A DNA stretch of 64,000 nt from Candidatus Bathyanammoxibius amoris (GCA_024451685.1 JAMXCW010000004.1:62001-126000); one strand, 5' to 3'; shown: positions 9,421 to 18,707, counted from the first letter of the stretch. The notes: generated by a model not told the origin, from the letters alone. Made by a program: numbers and translations.

Positions 9421-9497
9421 TGGCGCCCCCAGCAGGACTCAAACCTGCGGCCTTCGGTTCCGGAAACCGACGCTCTGTTCAACTGAGCTATAGGGGC
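9421..9497 (-). tRNA. tRNA-Arg(CCG)
   Basis: Minus-strand cloverleaf with acceptor GCCCCTA/TGGGGGC, D-arm AGCTCAGTTGAACAGAGC, anticodon stem TCGGT/ACCGA with loop TTCCGGA (anticodon CCG), a normal T-arm and encoded CCA. It lies 21 nt upstream of the HEPN gene on the same strand. Confidence 0.93.
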
Positions 9498-9639
9498 GTC
9501 TTTAACCCGGTACAAGAATCCCGTCCTTATCCGGGCAATAATACCGTATTCTCAAGAAAACTCAAGATGCAAGTCACTCCGAAACGCTTACCCGTCGGTC
9601 CCGGCCCAGGCAGACGGGGAACTCTGAAAAAGTCACCCC

Positions 9640-9960
9640 GGTGTTATTATGTCATTCTGAGTTTTTTAAGCGAAGTCACACCTGAGGCTGGAAGCCCGCC
9701 GGTTTGTTTGGAGGGCGGATGCGCCTCCGGTGCAGGTGGGGGTGAACAATCACCCTCCCCCTACCCCCTCCCCTCAAGGGAGGGGGAAATAAGGGAAGGC
9801 CCTTCAAGCCTATGGCAATACGACCTGAAGACCTGCCAAACTGTTACCTGAGTTTTTTTGAAGAATTACACTTTGGCGTGGCTTCCCCTCAAGGGAGGGG
9901 GAAAGGTGAGCCGTTCCCGTCGGGGCAGGAGAATCAATGGGGGAAGACCCGTTCAGGTGA
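9640..9960. repeat. Non-coding repeat-rich stretch
   Basis: The 600-nt gap between tRNA-Arg and the next gene has no credible CDS. It holds a partial GTCATTCTGAG element (about 9652) and two copies of CCCCTCAAGGGAGGGG (about 9770-9785 and 9885-9900), separated by unrelated sequence. Confidence 0.55.
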
Positions 9961-10108
9961 GGGGAATAAAGAGTCCTACGTCCACATACTCCACAAGGGC
10001 AAAAACCAAAAAGCAGTTGACAGTCAATACTGTCCCTGATATAATCCCGCGCTCCATGTTTATGTGTTTTTTAGACTTATATTTACGTTAAAGGGGCCAA
10101 CCTCGGAA

Positions 10109-11089
10109 ATGTCAATAATATCCTCTTTTTACAATAAGGCCCATTTTCTGTTCATAGTGACGGTGACGCTAGTTTTAACATGCCTGTTGCTTCCGTGTTG
10201 GAGTCTCATGGCCGAAGAGCAGATTACAGAAACAGAAGACGTAGCGCTTCTGGGACCTGAAAGTGAAATAGTCGCAGTGGTCAACGGCCAGAATCTGACC
10301 CGTGGTGCGCTCGCGGACCTGCTGATAGAGAGTTTCGGCGAACAGGGGCTCGACGTGCTGATACGAAGAGCCGTTATTTATCAACAGGCCGACACGCTGG
10401 GACTAAGCGTCAGTCCTGAAGAGGTAAACGAAAGACTGGAGAGGCTCCTTGCCAGGGAGATGGACAAGCTTATGAAGGCAAGAGGGCTTGAGAGCGAAGA
10501 GCAGCTTCAAGAGGAATTAAACAATATGGGGGTGGACCTGGAAGACTTGAAAGAGAATATGACAGATCGCCTGAGGAAGGGAATGGAGGTAGAAATACTG
10601 GCGGAAAAGATAGTGGAAACGACCGTAACCGTTACCGATGAAGACCTTGAAAGGGCTTATGAACAGCAATACGGCGAAAAGATAGAGGCAAGCCAGATTG
10701 TAGTAGACACGAGAAAAGAGGCCGATGAAGTATCAGGCAAGCTCCAGTCCGGGGCCGATTTTGAGGCCCTGGCCAGGAACGTCTCAATAGACCGTTTATC
10801 GGCCGCGGCCGGCGGCAGGATGAGGCCGTTCAGCCCCGACGAAGGGGTCTTCGGGCCAAAGGTCGCATATCTGGAGATAGGGCAGATAAGCGACATAATA
10901 AGGACCGATGACGGCTACCACATATTAAAGATAGTCGACATAAGAGAAAAGAGTTCAAAGGATTTTGAAGACGTTAAACTGGAACTGGAGAAAACCGTTA
11001 TACAACAAAAGGTGCAAAAAAGGCTCGCCCCCTGGTTAGCCAGCGTGCTTGAAAGAGCAGAAGTAAAGAAATATCTCGTCACATATTAA
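10109..11089 (+). CDS. Exported SurA/parvulin-like protein, divergent rotamase domain
   Basis: Exported chaperone-like protein of 326 residues. The ATG start was chosen because it gives a clean signal peptide (hydrophobic 11-33, then LMAEEQ); a GTG 45 nt upstream is the alternative. A SurA N-domain (IVAVVNGQNLTRGALADLL) and a long helical, Glu-rich linker precede a parvulin-like domain. There the family's ASHIL is ASQIV and GGDLG is GGRMR, so the conserved histidine is replaced by Gln. The C-terminal YHILKIVDI is kept. It may be a chaperone with weak or no isomerase activity. It lies 18 nt upstream of the aminotransferase gene. Confidence 0.82.
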   Translation: MSIISSFYNKAHFLFIVTVTLVLTCLLLPCWSLMAEEQITETEDVALLGPESEIVAVVNGQNLTRGALADLLIESFGEQGLDVLIRRAVIYQQADTLGLSVSPEEVNERLERLLAREMDKLMKARGLESEEQLQEELNNMGVDLEDLKENMTDRLRKGMEVEILAEKIVETTVTVTDEDLERAYEQQYGEKIEASQIVVDTRKEADEVSGKLQSGADFEALARNVSIDRLSAAAGGRMRPFSPDEGVFGPKVAYLEIGQISDIIRTDDGYHILKIVDIREKSSKDFEDVKLELEKTVIQQKVQKRLAPWLASVLERAEVKKYLVTY

Positions 11090-11107
11090 AGACCTCCTTC
11101 CAATCGC

Positions 11108-12325
11108 ATGAGAGACGCTAAACTAGAGACCACTCCCCAGGAATTTACCGTCAAGGTGTCCGGCCGTGTCAAACGCCTGCCCCCGTATTTGTTCGGCAAG
11201 CTCAACCAACTGAAATATGAAAAACGGAGCCAGGGAGTAGACGTCATAGACCTTGGAATGGGAAACCCAAATGACCCCACGCCGCCTCCTATCGTAGAGA
11301 AACTGTGCGAGGCAGTCCAAGACCCCAAGAGCCACCGCTACAGTGTCTCTGCCACCGGCATACCGCACCTGAGACGTGAGATTGCGCATTTCTATCAGAG
11401 GGAATGGGGTGTGGAGCTTGACCCGCGGAAGGAAGTCGTTGCCACCATCGGTTCAAAGGAGGGCATATCACATCTGTGCCTGGCACTGCTTGAGGACGGT
11501 GACATGACACTGGTGACCAGCCCGGCATTCCCGGTACACCTGCACGGACCGGAGCTGGCAGGTTCCGAAGTAACTACGATTCCTCTCAGGGACGAAAAAG
11601 AACTTCTGGCAGACATTACACGGGCCGTAGAGACCGTTCACCCCCGGCCCAAGGTGCTCATACTGAACTTTCCACACAACCCTACCGGCCGGACGGTGGA
11701 GCTTGGGTTTTTCGAGGAAATTGTCGACCTCGCGAGAAGATACAACATCATAGTAATACACGATTTCGCCTACTGCTGCCTGGGGTTTGACGGCTATAAA
11801 CCCCCCAGTTTTTTGCAGGTCAAAGGGGCCAAGGACGTGGGTATAGAGTTCAGCACCTTTTCAAAGAGCTACAACATGCCCGGGTGGAGGCTGGGATTCT
11901 GTGTGGGCAACCACAAGGTTGTCGATGCCCTGGCGAGGATAAAGGGATATTACGATTACGGAATATTCCCGCCCGTGCAGGTAGCCGGCATCATCGCGCT
12001 CAGGGACTGCAGGAAATACGCGGAACAGCAGGCCCTCACTTATCAGCAGCGCCGCGACGTGCTCTGTGACGGACTCAACCGCATAGGCTGGGAGGTAGAG
12101 AAACCCAGGGCCGCCATGTTCGTCTGGGCCCCCATTCTGGAAAGATACCGTTCCATGGGCTCCGTGGAGTTCAGCTATAAGCTCCTAAACGAGGCCCGGG
12201 TATCTGTGGCGCCTGGAATAGCTTTTGGAGAAGATGGCGAGGGTTTTGTAAGATTCGCCCTGGTGGAAAACGAGTTGCGCCTGAAGCAGGCCGTACGACA
12301 GATACACAAAGCACTGAACAAATGA
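11108..12325 (+). CDS. PLP-dependent aminotransferase, AlaC-like
   Basis: Fold-type I aminotransferase of 405 residues. Family features run in order: RLPPYLF near the start, DLGMGNPNDPTPP, GSKEGISHL, LNFPHNPTGR, HDFAYCCLGFDGYK, and STFSKSYNMPGWRLGF containing the PLP lysine. It resembles E. coli AlaC (glutamate-pyruvate aminotransferase) along its whole length. The related LL-diaminopimelate or aspartate aminotransferases are alternatives, since substrate cannot be settled by eye. It lies between a parvulin-like gene and rnfC on the same strand, probably co-transcribed with both (gaps 18 and 25 nt). Confidence 0.88.
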   Translation: MRDAKLETTPQEFTVKVSGRVKRLPPYLFGKLNQLKYEKRSQGVDVIDLGMGNPNDPTPPPIVEKLCEAVQDPKSHRYSVSATGIPHLRREIAHFYQREWGVELDPRKEVVATIGSKEGISHLCLALLEDGDMTLVTSPAFPVHLHGPELAGSEVTTIPLRDEKELLADITRAVETVHPRPKVLILNFPHNPTGRTVELGFFEEIVDLARRYNIIVIHDFAYCCLGFDGYKPPSFLQVKGAKDVGIEFSTFSKSYNMPGWRLGFCVGNHKVVDALARIKGYYDYGIFPPVQVAGIIALRDCRKYAEQQALTYQQRRDVLCDGLNRIGWEVEKPRAAMFVWAPILERYRSMGSVEFSYKLLNEARVSVAPGIAFGEDGEGFVRFALVENELRLKQAVRQIHKALNK

Positions 12326-12350
12326 GACGACAGCAACACGGGAGAGCGAA

Positions 12351-13733
12351 ATGGCAGTAACCGGAGGGCTTAAGAGCTTTGGCGGAGGGATACATCCCCC
12401 CATAGACTGGAAATCACTATCTAAGGACAAAGAGATAACACCGGCACCGCTGCCGGAAACGGCCTACGTATTAACGGCTCAAAATATAGGCGCGCCATCC
12501 AAACCCATAGTGGCCAAGGGCGATGAGGTGAAGAAAGGCCAGAAGATAGCCGAGGCCTCCGCCTTTATCTCGGCACACATCCACGCCCCGGTATCCGGAG
12601 TGGTGAAAGAGATAACGTTCAGACCCCATCCAGTTACCGGCGCGAGAACCCCCACAATAGTCATAAAAAGAGGTAATGATGACGAGTGGGCACCCGGCCT
12701 GAACGAAGAAACAGACGTAGACGCCCTTACACCGGACGACATCAGAAATATGGTAAAGGAGGCCGGCGTTGTGGGTCTGGGCGGAGCGGCATTCCCCAGC
12801 CACGTGAAATTGACCCCGCCTCCCGGCAAGACGGTTGACACTGTTATACTCAACGGCGCGGAATGTGAGCCATACCTCACCCGCGACTACCGTCAGATGA
12901 TGGAAAGGCCCGGGGAAGTGATCAAGGGCCTTCGGATTATCATGAAATGCCTGGGTGTGAGCGATGCCTATGTGGGAATAGAGGCCAACAAGATGGATGC
13001 CTACGAGAAGATGAAGTCTTTCTTGGGCGACGACTCGAACATAAAGGTGGAACTCCTTGAGGTGAAATACCCCCAGGGAGCGGAACATCAGCTGATAAAG
13101 TCCATAACGGGCCGCGAGTTCAAACCCAGCCAGCTGCCCCTGGAGGCAGGTTGTGTGGTACACAACATCAGTACCGCCTATGCCATTTACGAGGCCGTGA
13201 AGTGGAAGAGGCCCCTCATAGAGCAGATAGTGTCGGTTACGGGCGACGGCGTCGAAAACCCCGGAAATTTCCTCACCCGGATAGGGACGCCGGTGGAGAC
13301 GCTGCTATCCCTGGCGACCATGAAGGAAGACGCGAACAAGTTGATCTTCGGAGGCCCCATGATGGGCATAGCCCAGCAGAGCGCCGCCGGTAACACCATA
13401 AAGGGTACGGGCGGTATCCTGGTTATGCGAGGGGCCGAGACCTGGGAGTTCCGCGCGTGTATCCGGTGCGGGAAGTGCATTGATGCCTGTCCGTATGGCC
13501 TGAACCCCAGCTACCTGAGTATATTCTGCGAGGCCGAAAACTTCCAGGGTGCCATGGAGTACAACCTCATGGAGTGCAAGGAGTGTGGATGCTGTACCTA
13601 CACATGTACCTCCAGGAGACCCATCGTCCACCTGATAAAGATGGCCAAGTACGACCTGGGCCGAGAGAGGGCCCGGGAACAGGCCAAACAAAAGTCTAAA
13701 GGAGCCGAAAAACAAACAGTGGCCGCGAAATAA
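12351..13733 (+). CDS. rnfC: Rnf electron transport complex subunit C
   Basis: Peripheral NADH- and iron-sulfur-binding subunit of the Rnf ferredoxin:NAD+ oxidoreductase, 460 residues. It shows the typical N-terminus (FGGGIHPP, KGDEVKKGQKIAEA), the nucleotide/FMN-binding region (GLGGAAFPSHVK, LNGAECEPYLTRD), and two [4Fe-4S] motifs (CIRCGKCIDACPYG near 375 and CKECGCCTYTC near 415). The C-terminal tail is short, without the long repeats of proteobacterial RnfC. It is first in the rnfCDG run. Confidence 0.96.
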   Translation: MAVTGGLKSFGGGIHPPIDWKSLSKDKEITPAPLPETAYVLTAQNIGAPSKPIVAKGDEVKKGQKIAEASAFISAHIHAPVSGVVKEITFRPHPVTGARTPTIVIKRGNDDEWAPGLNEETDVDALTPDDIRNMVKEAGVVGLGGAAFPSHVKLTPPPGKTVDTVILNGAECEPYLTRDYRQMMERPGEVIKGLRIIMKCLGVSDAYVGIEANKMDAYEKMKSFLGDDSNIKVELLEVKYPQGAEHQLIKSITGREFKPSQLPLEAGCVVHNISTAYAIYEAVKWKRPLIEQIVSVTGDGVENPGNFLTRIGTPVETLLSLATMKEDANKLIFGGPMMGIAQQSAAGNTIKGTGGILVMRGAETWEFRACIRCGKCIDACPYGLNPSYLSIFCEAENFQGAMEYNLMECKECGCCTYTCTSRRPIVHLIKMAKYDLGRERAREQAKQKSKGAEKQTVAAK

Positions 13734-13816
13734 GGAAGTCTTTTTCTTAGCGAAGTTTTTTTCTATAAAAGTTTCCCCCTCGGCAAAGAGGGACCTTTAA
13801 CCTGAGGAGCGCTTTG

Positions 13817-14845
13817 ATGGCGGAGACACCGGAAAGAATTGGGTTAATTGTCAGTTCCTCTCCCCACATCCGAGGTCCTGAAGACATACCCAGGGTAATG
13901 TGGACAGTGATAGCTGCCCTGATACCCGCGGGCCTGGTGGGTGTTTATGTCTTTGGTTACTATGCCCTCGCAACCATCTTCCTGTGCGTGGCAAGCACCC
14001 TCGCAACGGAGGCGGCCTGCCAGAAACTCAGGGGCAGGCCCGTTACAATCACGGACGGCAGCGCCGTCATAACGGGAATACTGCTGGCGTACGTGCTGCC
14101 ACCCAGTGTCGCGTGGTACATCCCAGTGGTGGGCGGGGTATTTGCGATAGCCGTGGTAAAACATACCTTTGGGGGATTGGGAAACAATATATGGAATCCC
14201 GCGCTTGCGGCCAGGGCGTTCCTGCAGCTTGCCTATCCGGCGGCCATTAACTCCGACTGGCGCAGCCTTGAGAATGCGGGAGTCCTGCAGAATATAACAC
14301 TTACAGACGAGAACGGCCAGCTCATAGGCGCCGTCACCCGGGCCACCCCGCTGTTCAAAGAATCGGGGTGGGAGCAGTATGACTACATGAGCATGCTTAT
14401 CGGCAACATCCCCGGATGCATCGGAGAGACGTCGGCCGTCGCGCTGATGTTGGGAGGGTTTTACCTGATTTACAGGGGATACGTGGACTGGAGGATTCCG
14501 CTGGGTTTCATAGGCACGGTGTTCATCCTGACACAGGTCATGCCGTCGAGCATAGAGGCGCCCTGGGCCAACGACCCCTTCTACCACGTCCTGGCCGGAG
14601 GGCTTATGCTCGGGGCCTTCTTCATGGCCACCGACATGGTAACCACGCCTCTTACCAAAAGGGGCATGGCCATCTTCGGCATCGGCTGCGGGGTACTTAC
14701 CGTGTTAATCAGGTTCTACGCCGCATACCCTGAAGGGGTGTGTTACGCTATACTCCTCATGAATACCGTCACACCGCTTATTGACAGGTACACACAGCCT
14801 AGACTCATGGGAGTAGGAAAGGCCGCTTCGGGAGGAAAGGGATAA
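13817..14845 (+). CDS. rnfD: Rnf electron transport complex subunit D
   Basis: Integral membrane subunit with covalently bound FMN, 342 residues from the ATG; an adjacent TTG is a possible earlier start. Multiple helices and typical landmarks are present: SPHIRGPEDIPRVMW, TDGSAVITGILLAYVLPP, FGGLGNNIWNPALAARAFL. The expected flavinylation segment reads VTRATPLF, where many homologues have a small residue in place of Arg. The attachment Thr is present. It follows rnfC by about 80 nt and ends 2 nt before rnfG. Confidence 0.95.
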   Translation: MAETPERIGLIVSSSPHIRGPEDIPRVMWTVIAALIPAGLVGVYVFGYYALATIFLCVASTLATEAACQKLRGRPVTITDGSAVITGILLAYVLPPSVAWYIPVVGGVFAIAVVKHTFGGLGNNIWNPALAARAFLQLAYPAAINSDWRSLENAGVLQNITLTDENGQLIGAVTRATPLFKESGWEQYDYMSMLIGNIPGCIGETSAVALMLGGFYLIYRGYVDWRIPLGFIGTVFILTQVMPSSIEAPWANDPFYHVLAGGLMLGAFFMATDMVTTPLTKRGMAIFGIGCGVLTVLIRFYAAYPEGVCYAILLMNTVTPLIDRYTQPRLMGVGKAASGGKG

Positions 14846-14847
14846 CC

Positions 14848-15486
14848 ATGGGCAAGAGACTGCAATACACTCTGGTACTGGGCGTCATAGCTATGGTTAC
14901 GTCCGTCGGCGTAGGCGCCACCTACGTCTTAACAAAAGACCGGATAGCCCGGAAGGAAGCGGACCGGCGAATGGAGGCCCTCCTGACGGTCATGCCGGGG
15001 ATAGCCGGTGACCCCGTGCAGCTAACGCCTCCTGAGACGGCCCCGGAGGACAGGGTGTTCAAGGGCCAGGACAAAGACGGCAACGTGGTGGGTTACGCCG
15101 CCCTCGGCAGGTCTCAGGGATACTCCAGCACGTTGAAGGTGATGGTCGGTCTTACGCCGGACAAGGACAAAATCCTGGGAATCAAGGTGCTGTATCAGGC
15201 GGAGACGCCCGGCCTGGGCACGAGGATAGTGGAGATTGCCACCACCAAGACCCTCTGGACCATGATATTCGGCGGAGAAAAGGCCGCCGCCACAGAAGAG
15301 GCAGTAAGCCTGACACCCTGGTTCTGCGACCAGTTCAAGGGCAAGACCCTGAACCAGCTTGAAGTGGTGAGGCAAGAGGATCCGGCCAAAATCACCGCCA
15401 TAACCGGCGCCACCATAACCACCCGCGCGGTGGTAAAGGCCGTGGAAAACGCCATCGCAAAGGTAAAGAAAGCGCCACAGCCGTAG
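14848..15486 (+). CDS. rnfG: Rnf electron transport complex subunit G
   Basis: FMN-binding subunit of 212 residues. It has a single N-terminal membrane helix (about 6-26), a hydrophilic domain facing away from the cytoplasm, and the canonical flavinylation motif ITGATITTRAVV near 187, where Thr carries FMN via ApbE. rnfE, rnfA and rnfB normally follow. Here the operon stops and repeat DNA begins about 150 nt later. A short ACCCC/GGGGT stem with a T-run (15489-15518) may terminate it. Confidence 0.95.
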   Translation: MGKRLQYTLVLGVIAMVTSVGVGATYVLTKDRIARKEADRRMEALLTVMPGIAGDPVQLTPPETAPEDRVFKGQDKDGNVVGYAALGRSQGYSSTLKVMVGLTPDKDKILGIKVLYQAETPGLGTRIVEIATTKTLWTMIFGGEKAAATEEAVSLTPWFCDQFKGKTLNQLEVVRQEDPAKITAITGATITTRAVVKAVENAIAKVKKAPQP

Positions 15487-15640
15487 CAACCCCGGACCGG
15501 GGTCAAGAGCGGTTTTTCAGTCTACAAATTATCCCGCATTTCTCCCGTCATTATGAAGGTACAAGACGGAGAAAAATCTGCCCTGCCCGCAACGGTGTAT
15601 CAAGACAGACTTCATATGTTCCCTTGGTCTAAAACAATTT

Positions 15641-15870
15641 GTAGCGGCAGAGTTTACTCTGCTTCAACGACCGTAAAGGTCGTTGTCTACCATAATTGTC
15701 GAGCAAGCTCGAACGAAAGTGAGACCTGCCTCTGGCACGGCTCGACCACTACAGAAGGACTTTATTTGTGTAGCGTGCCAGCTTGCTCCCACGCTACATT
15801 ACCGCCAACCTCCCCAGCGTGCCCCTTCGCTATGCTCAGGGTTTTGGCTCAGAATGACGTAAGATACCGG
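15641..15870. repeat. Cluster of hairpin repeats plus inverted GTCATTCTGAG element
   Basis: Holds GTAGCG + GCAGAGTTTACTCTGC (15641-15662), AACGACC...GGTCGTTGTCTAC, GTCGAGCAAGCTCGA, and a 28-nt unit GTAGCG-TGCCAGCTTGCTCCCA-CGCTAC (15770-15797). An inverted copy of the 1.4-kb repeat lies at about 15815-15865. It fills most of the 410-nt gap between rnfG and the convergent dehydratase gene. No CDS seen. Confidence 0.8.
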
Positions 15871-15895
15871 GGTAGCTTTGGGTGTGGCACAGTTG

Positions 15896-17848
15896 TTAAT
15901 TCTTTGCGGTCTGGAGTTGTTCCAGGAAGGCCTCGATGCGGGTCTTTAGCTGGCCCTCGTTCTGGCGGCCATAGTCGCAGGTAAGGTGTAACACGGGGAC
16001 GTTGTGCTTATCAAATTCCTTCTTGATGAGCGGATAATCGTAGAGCGAGTGGTCACAGAATTTCAGGCTGTGATAAATCGCCCCATGGATAGACATCTCC
16101 TGGATCTTCGTGAGTACGTTACTTATCCTCTCAGAGGCGTTCACCATCCTTGAACAGGGAGACCTCTTCAGATACCTGTTTGCCAGCGACATAAACGGGT
16201 CCCCGTTGACCTCGACCAGCACGTCATAAAACCTGGTGCCGCTGCACAGGTCGTCGGCCACTACCCTGGCCCCCGCGTCCTCAATAATCTTCACTATCGC
16301 CTCGTCCTCCAGGATGCCGCCCCATATTAAAAGCCTGGGCGCGTTGTTGGTGTCCTTCACCCGCCTCTTATCCTTCATAAGCAGCTTCAGGTAATCGGTG
16401 AACTTCTCGGGCACGGCATTGATACCCTGTTTGAGGAGTGAAAACACCTCATAACCGGAGTGGCTGAGGTACCCGCTCCAGCACCTGTGCAAGAAGAGTT
16501 TTACCCGCTTGCGCATCCTGTTGTAGCGGTTTATGCTGTCCTTAATCTCCTCGTTGGTGATACGCCGTTTGGAATGAACCTCCAGTTTTTCCTTAAAGTT
16601 TACGATAAGTTTGGCGAAGTATTCGACGGCGGCATCGTCGTTGGTCTTGGGCATGTCGATGATGTAGTTAAACTTTTTGTCTCCGTCTATGGCACGCCAG
16701 GCGTCGTAGAGCCTTCTCATGCCGTCGCATGAATTCACAAAGACCATCCCCTCAAGGTCGTCCAGCGCCCCGGAAAGTTTTTCTTCCATGACCGACTTGA
16801 TGTAAGAGCAGAGGTTGGCGCATAGATGCTCCTCGGCGGCCCCGTCACAGTTCTCCGCGCCCTTTATCCGGACCGGATGGAAGCCCGCCGCGCGTATTAT
16901 CTCAACCGGGGTGTACGTGCAAAGATAGCCTATCCTGGGAAGGGTGTCATCTTCAAGGGAGGCTCCTGCTTTAAGGATGCTCTGGGCGTTTGAACCCTTC
17001 TCCGCCTTCAGCCCTGAGGAAACAGTTCGCGGCTCGGCGGCAGCGCCGGCAGTCACCTTCTTTTTCTCAGTCCTCTCAACGGCTTCCAGGCCGATAAGCG
17101 CGGCCCCGACGGCCCCTGTTATCTGAGGCTCTTCGGCTATCCTGAACTTTACCCCCAGGAGCTTCTCCAGCTCCTTGACCATACCCACGTTCTTCGCCAC
17201 ACCACCGCTCATCACTACCTGCCCTTCTACGCCCACGCGCCGGACCTGTGCGGCAATCCTCTTGGATATGGCCATATGCAGCGCACGGCATATATCCGGC
17301 ACCTTGTGGTCGGCACCGATAAGAGAGACCACCTCGGACTCGGCAAAGACCGTGCACAGACTGCTTATAGACAGCTTCCCACTCCCCTCCAGCGACAGAG
17401 GCCCCATCTCGTCGAGGTCTATCTCCAGCGTCCTCGCCATTACCTCAAGAAACCTGCCCGTGCCGGCGGCACATTTGTCGTTCATCACGAAATCGAGGAC
17501 GCTGCCGTTGGGGTCTACCTTAATGACCTTTGAGTCCTGCCCGCCTATGTCTATAACGGTCCTGGCGCGGGGGAAGAAGAAATGAGCGCCCTTTCCGTGA
17601 CAGGTTATCTCAGTGACCACTTCGTTCGCGAAGGGTACACGTATCCTTCCGTAACCTGTGGCAACCACATACCTTATGTCCTTTTCCAAAACCCCCGTGG
17701 TTGCGAGCATACTGGCCCATATCTTATCCGCCGCCTTTTTGCTGCTGGCACCGGTGGCAATTACCTCAGAGGCAATAACCTCCTTCTTATCATTCATCAG
17801 CACGGCATCCGTTGACAGGGAGCCAATGTCTATGCCAACGCAGAGCAT
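15896..17848 (-). CDS. Activase-dehydratase fusion (BadF/HgdC-type ATPase + HgdB-like subunit)
   Basis: A 650-residue fusion. The N-terminal ~270 residues form an ASKHA-fold ATPase of the 2-hydroxyacyl-CoA dehydratase/benzoyl-CoA reductase activator type. They show GIDIGSLSTDAV, IDIGGQDSKVI, and the bridging-cluster cysteines in NDKCAAGTGRFLE and SLCTVFAESEV. After a ~45-residue Ala/Lys-rich linker comes a dehydratase D-like domain with cysteines in YLCTYTPVE, HLCANLCSY, NSCDGM and LTCDYG, ending with KTRIEAFLEQL. Activator and dehydratase are usually separate proteins. The substrate is unknown. A stand-alone relative of the second half lies at 60657. The gene is convergent with rnfG. Confidence 0.88.
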   Translation of the reverse strand: MLCVGIDIGSLSTDAVLMNDKKEVIASEVIATGASSKKAADKIWASMLATTGVLEKDIRYVVATGYGRIRVPFANEVVTEITCHGKGAHFFFPRARTVIDIGGQDSKVIKVDPNGSVLDFVMNDKCAAGTGRFLEVMARTLEIDLDEMGPLSLEGSGKLSISSLCTVFAESEVVSLIGADHKVPDICRALHMAISKRIAAQVRRVGVEGQVVMSGGVAKNVGMVKELEKLLGVKFRIAEEPQITGAVGAALIGLEAVERTEKKKVTAGAAAEPRTVSSGLKAEKGSNAQSILKAGASLEDDTLPRIGYLCTYTPVEIIRAAGFHPVRIKGAENCDGAAEEHLCANLCSYIKSVMEEKLSGALDDLEGMVFVNSCDGMRRLYDAWRAIDGDKKFNYIIDMPKTNDDAAVEYFAKLIVNFKEKLEVHSKRRITNEEIKDSINRYNRMRKRVKLFLHRCWSGYLSHSGYEVFSLLKQGINAVPEKFTDYLKLLMKDKRRVKDTNNAPRLLIWGGILEDEAIVKIIEDAGARVVADDLCSGTRFYDVLVEVNGDPFMSLANRYLKRSPCSRMVNASERISNVLTKIQEMSIHGAIYHSLKFCDHSLYDYPLIKKEFDKHNVPVLHLTCDYGRQNEGQLKTRIEAFLEQLQTAKN

Positions 17849-18017
17849 GAGCGGATTGTCCTCCTCCTAAAAATCATAAACCCCTCCTCAAGATTACGGC
17901 AACACCCGGCAGGAACTATTATGCAACTGGTAGAAGCGAATAATAGCAGACCACGTTTCTCATTGTCAAGAATGTATTTTTGTTTCTTCCAGTTACCCTT
18001 TGTGTATCCAAATGTGC

Positions 18018-18046
18018 TTGCAAAAAATCGGCCATAATGCTATTTT
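18018..18046 (+). promoter_or_regulatory. Possible sigma-70 promoter for yjbQ
   Basis: TTGCAA (18018-18023) and TATTTT (18041-18046) are spaced 17 bp, about 50 nt upstream of the start codon, in an AT-rich gap between divergent genes. It is a weak match. Confidence 0.3.
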
Positions 18047-18095
18047 CGTGTCGTATTATAAAAAGAAACGACATCGAATTATATGAAGGGAAGCC

Positions 18096-18518
18096 ATGCC
18101 TATCGTTAGCATTTCAAAGGAGATAGAAACAAACGGCTATTCAGATTGCCGCGACATAACCCCTGAGGTCGAGAAGGCCGTAAGGGACTCAGGCATAACC
18201 TCCGGCCTGGTAAACGTCTTTATACCGGGCTCAACGGCGGGCGTAACCACCATAGAGTTTGAGGACGGGGTGGTCAGTGACCTTTCCGGCGCAATGGAAA
18301 GGCTGTTCCCAAAAGGGATGTCCTACAAGCATAATGAGCGCTGGCACGACGGAAATGGTTTTTCTCATGTGAGGGCCGCGTTCTTAGGGCCTTCTCTTAC
18401 CGTGCCTTTCACGGACGGAAAGCTCCAACTGGGCACGTGGCAGCAGATTGTACTGCTCGACTTTGACAACCGAAAACGCGAACGCCGCTACCTGATAAAT
18501 GTTATGGGGGATAATTAA
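18096..18518 (+). CDS. yjbQ: YjbQ family protein (UPF0047)
   Basis: A 140-residue cytosolic protein of the YjbQ/UPF0047 family, sometimes annotated as secondary thiamine-phosphate synthase. Hallmarks are the start ITPEVEKAVRDSGI, VFIPGSTAGVTTIE, HNERWHDGNGFSHVRAAFLGPSLTVPF and GTWQQIVLLDFDNR. The histidines and acidic residues in these segments are the proposed metal/active-site residues. The ATG is preceded by GAAGGGAAG. It is a single-gene unit with no thiamine gene nearby, so its cellular role here is open. Confidence 0.93.
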   Translation: MPIVSISKEIETNGYSDCRDITPEVEKAVRDSGITSGLVNVFIPGSTAGVTTIEFEDGVVSDLSGAMERLFPKGMSYKHNERWHDGNGFSHVRAAFLGPSLTVPFTDGKLQLGTWQQIVLLDFDNRKRERRYLINVMGDN

Positions 18519-18707
18519 ACGGGATTGGCCGCAGCGCAGGGTTTTTGGCAGACCTTTGGATGGACGTGTTGCCTCGGATAGTGTGACTCAGTCGCTGCAA
18601 ATGCGCACAGGGAGCTTCCCCTCTTGGCTCGCATATCGGCCTGGAATCAAAGCCCTTGCTGCTCAGATTGTCACATCCTGATCCTGGATAACACCCGGGT
18701 ACTCAAC

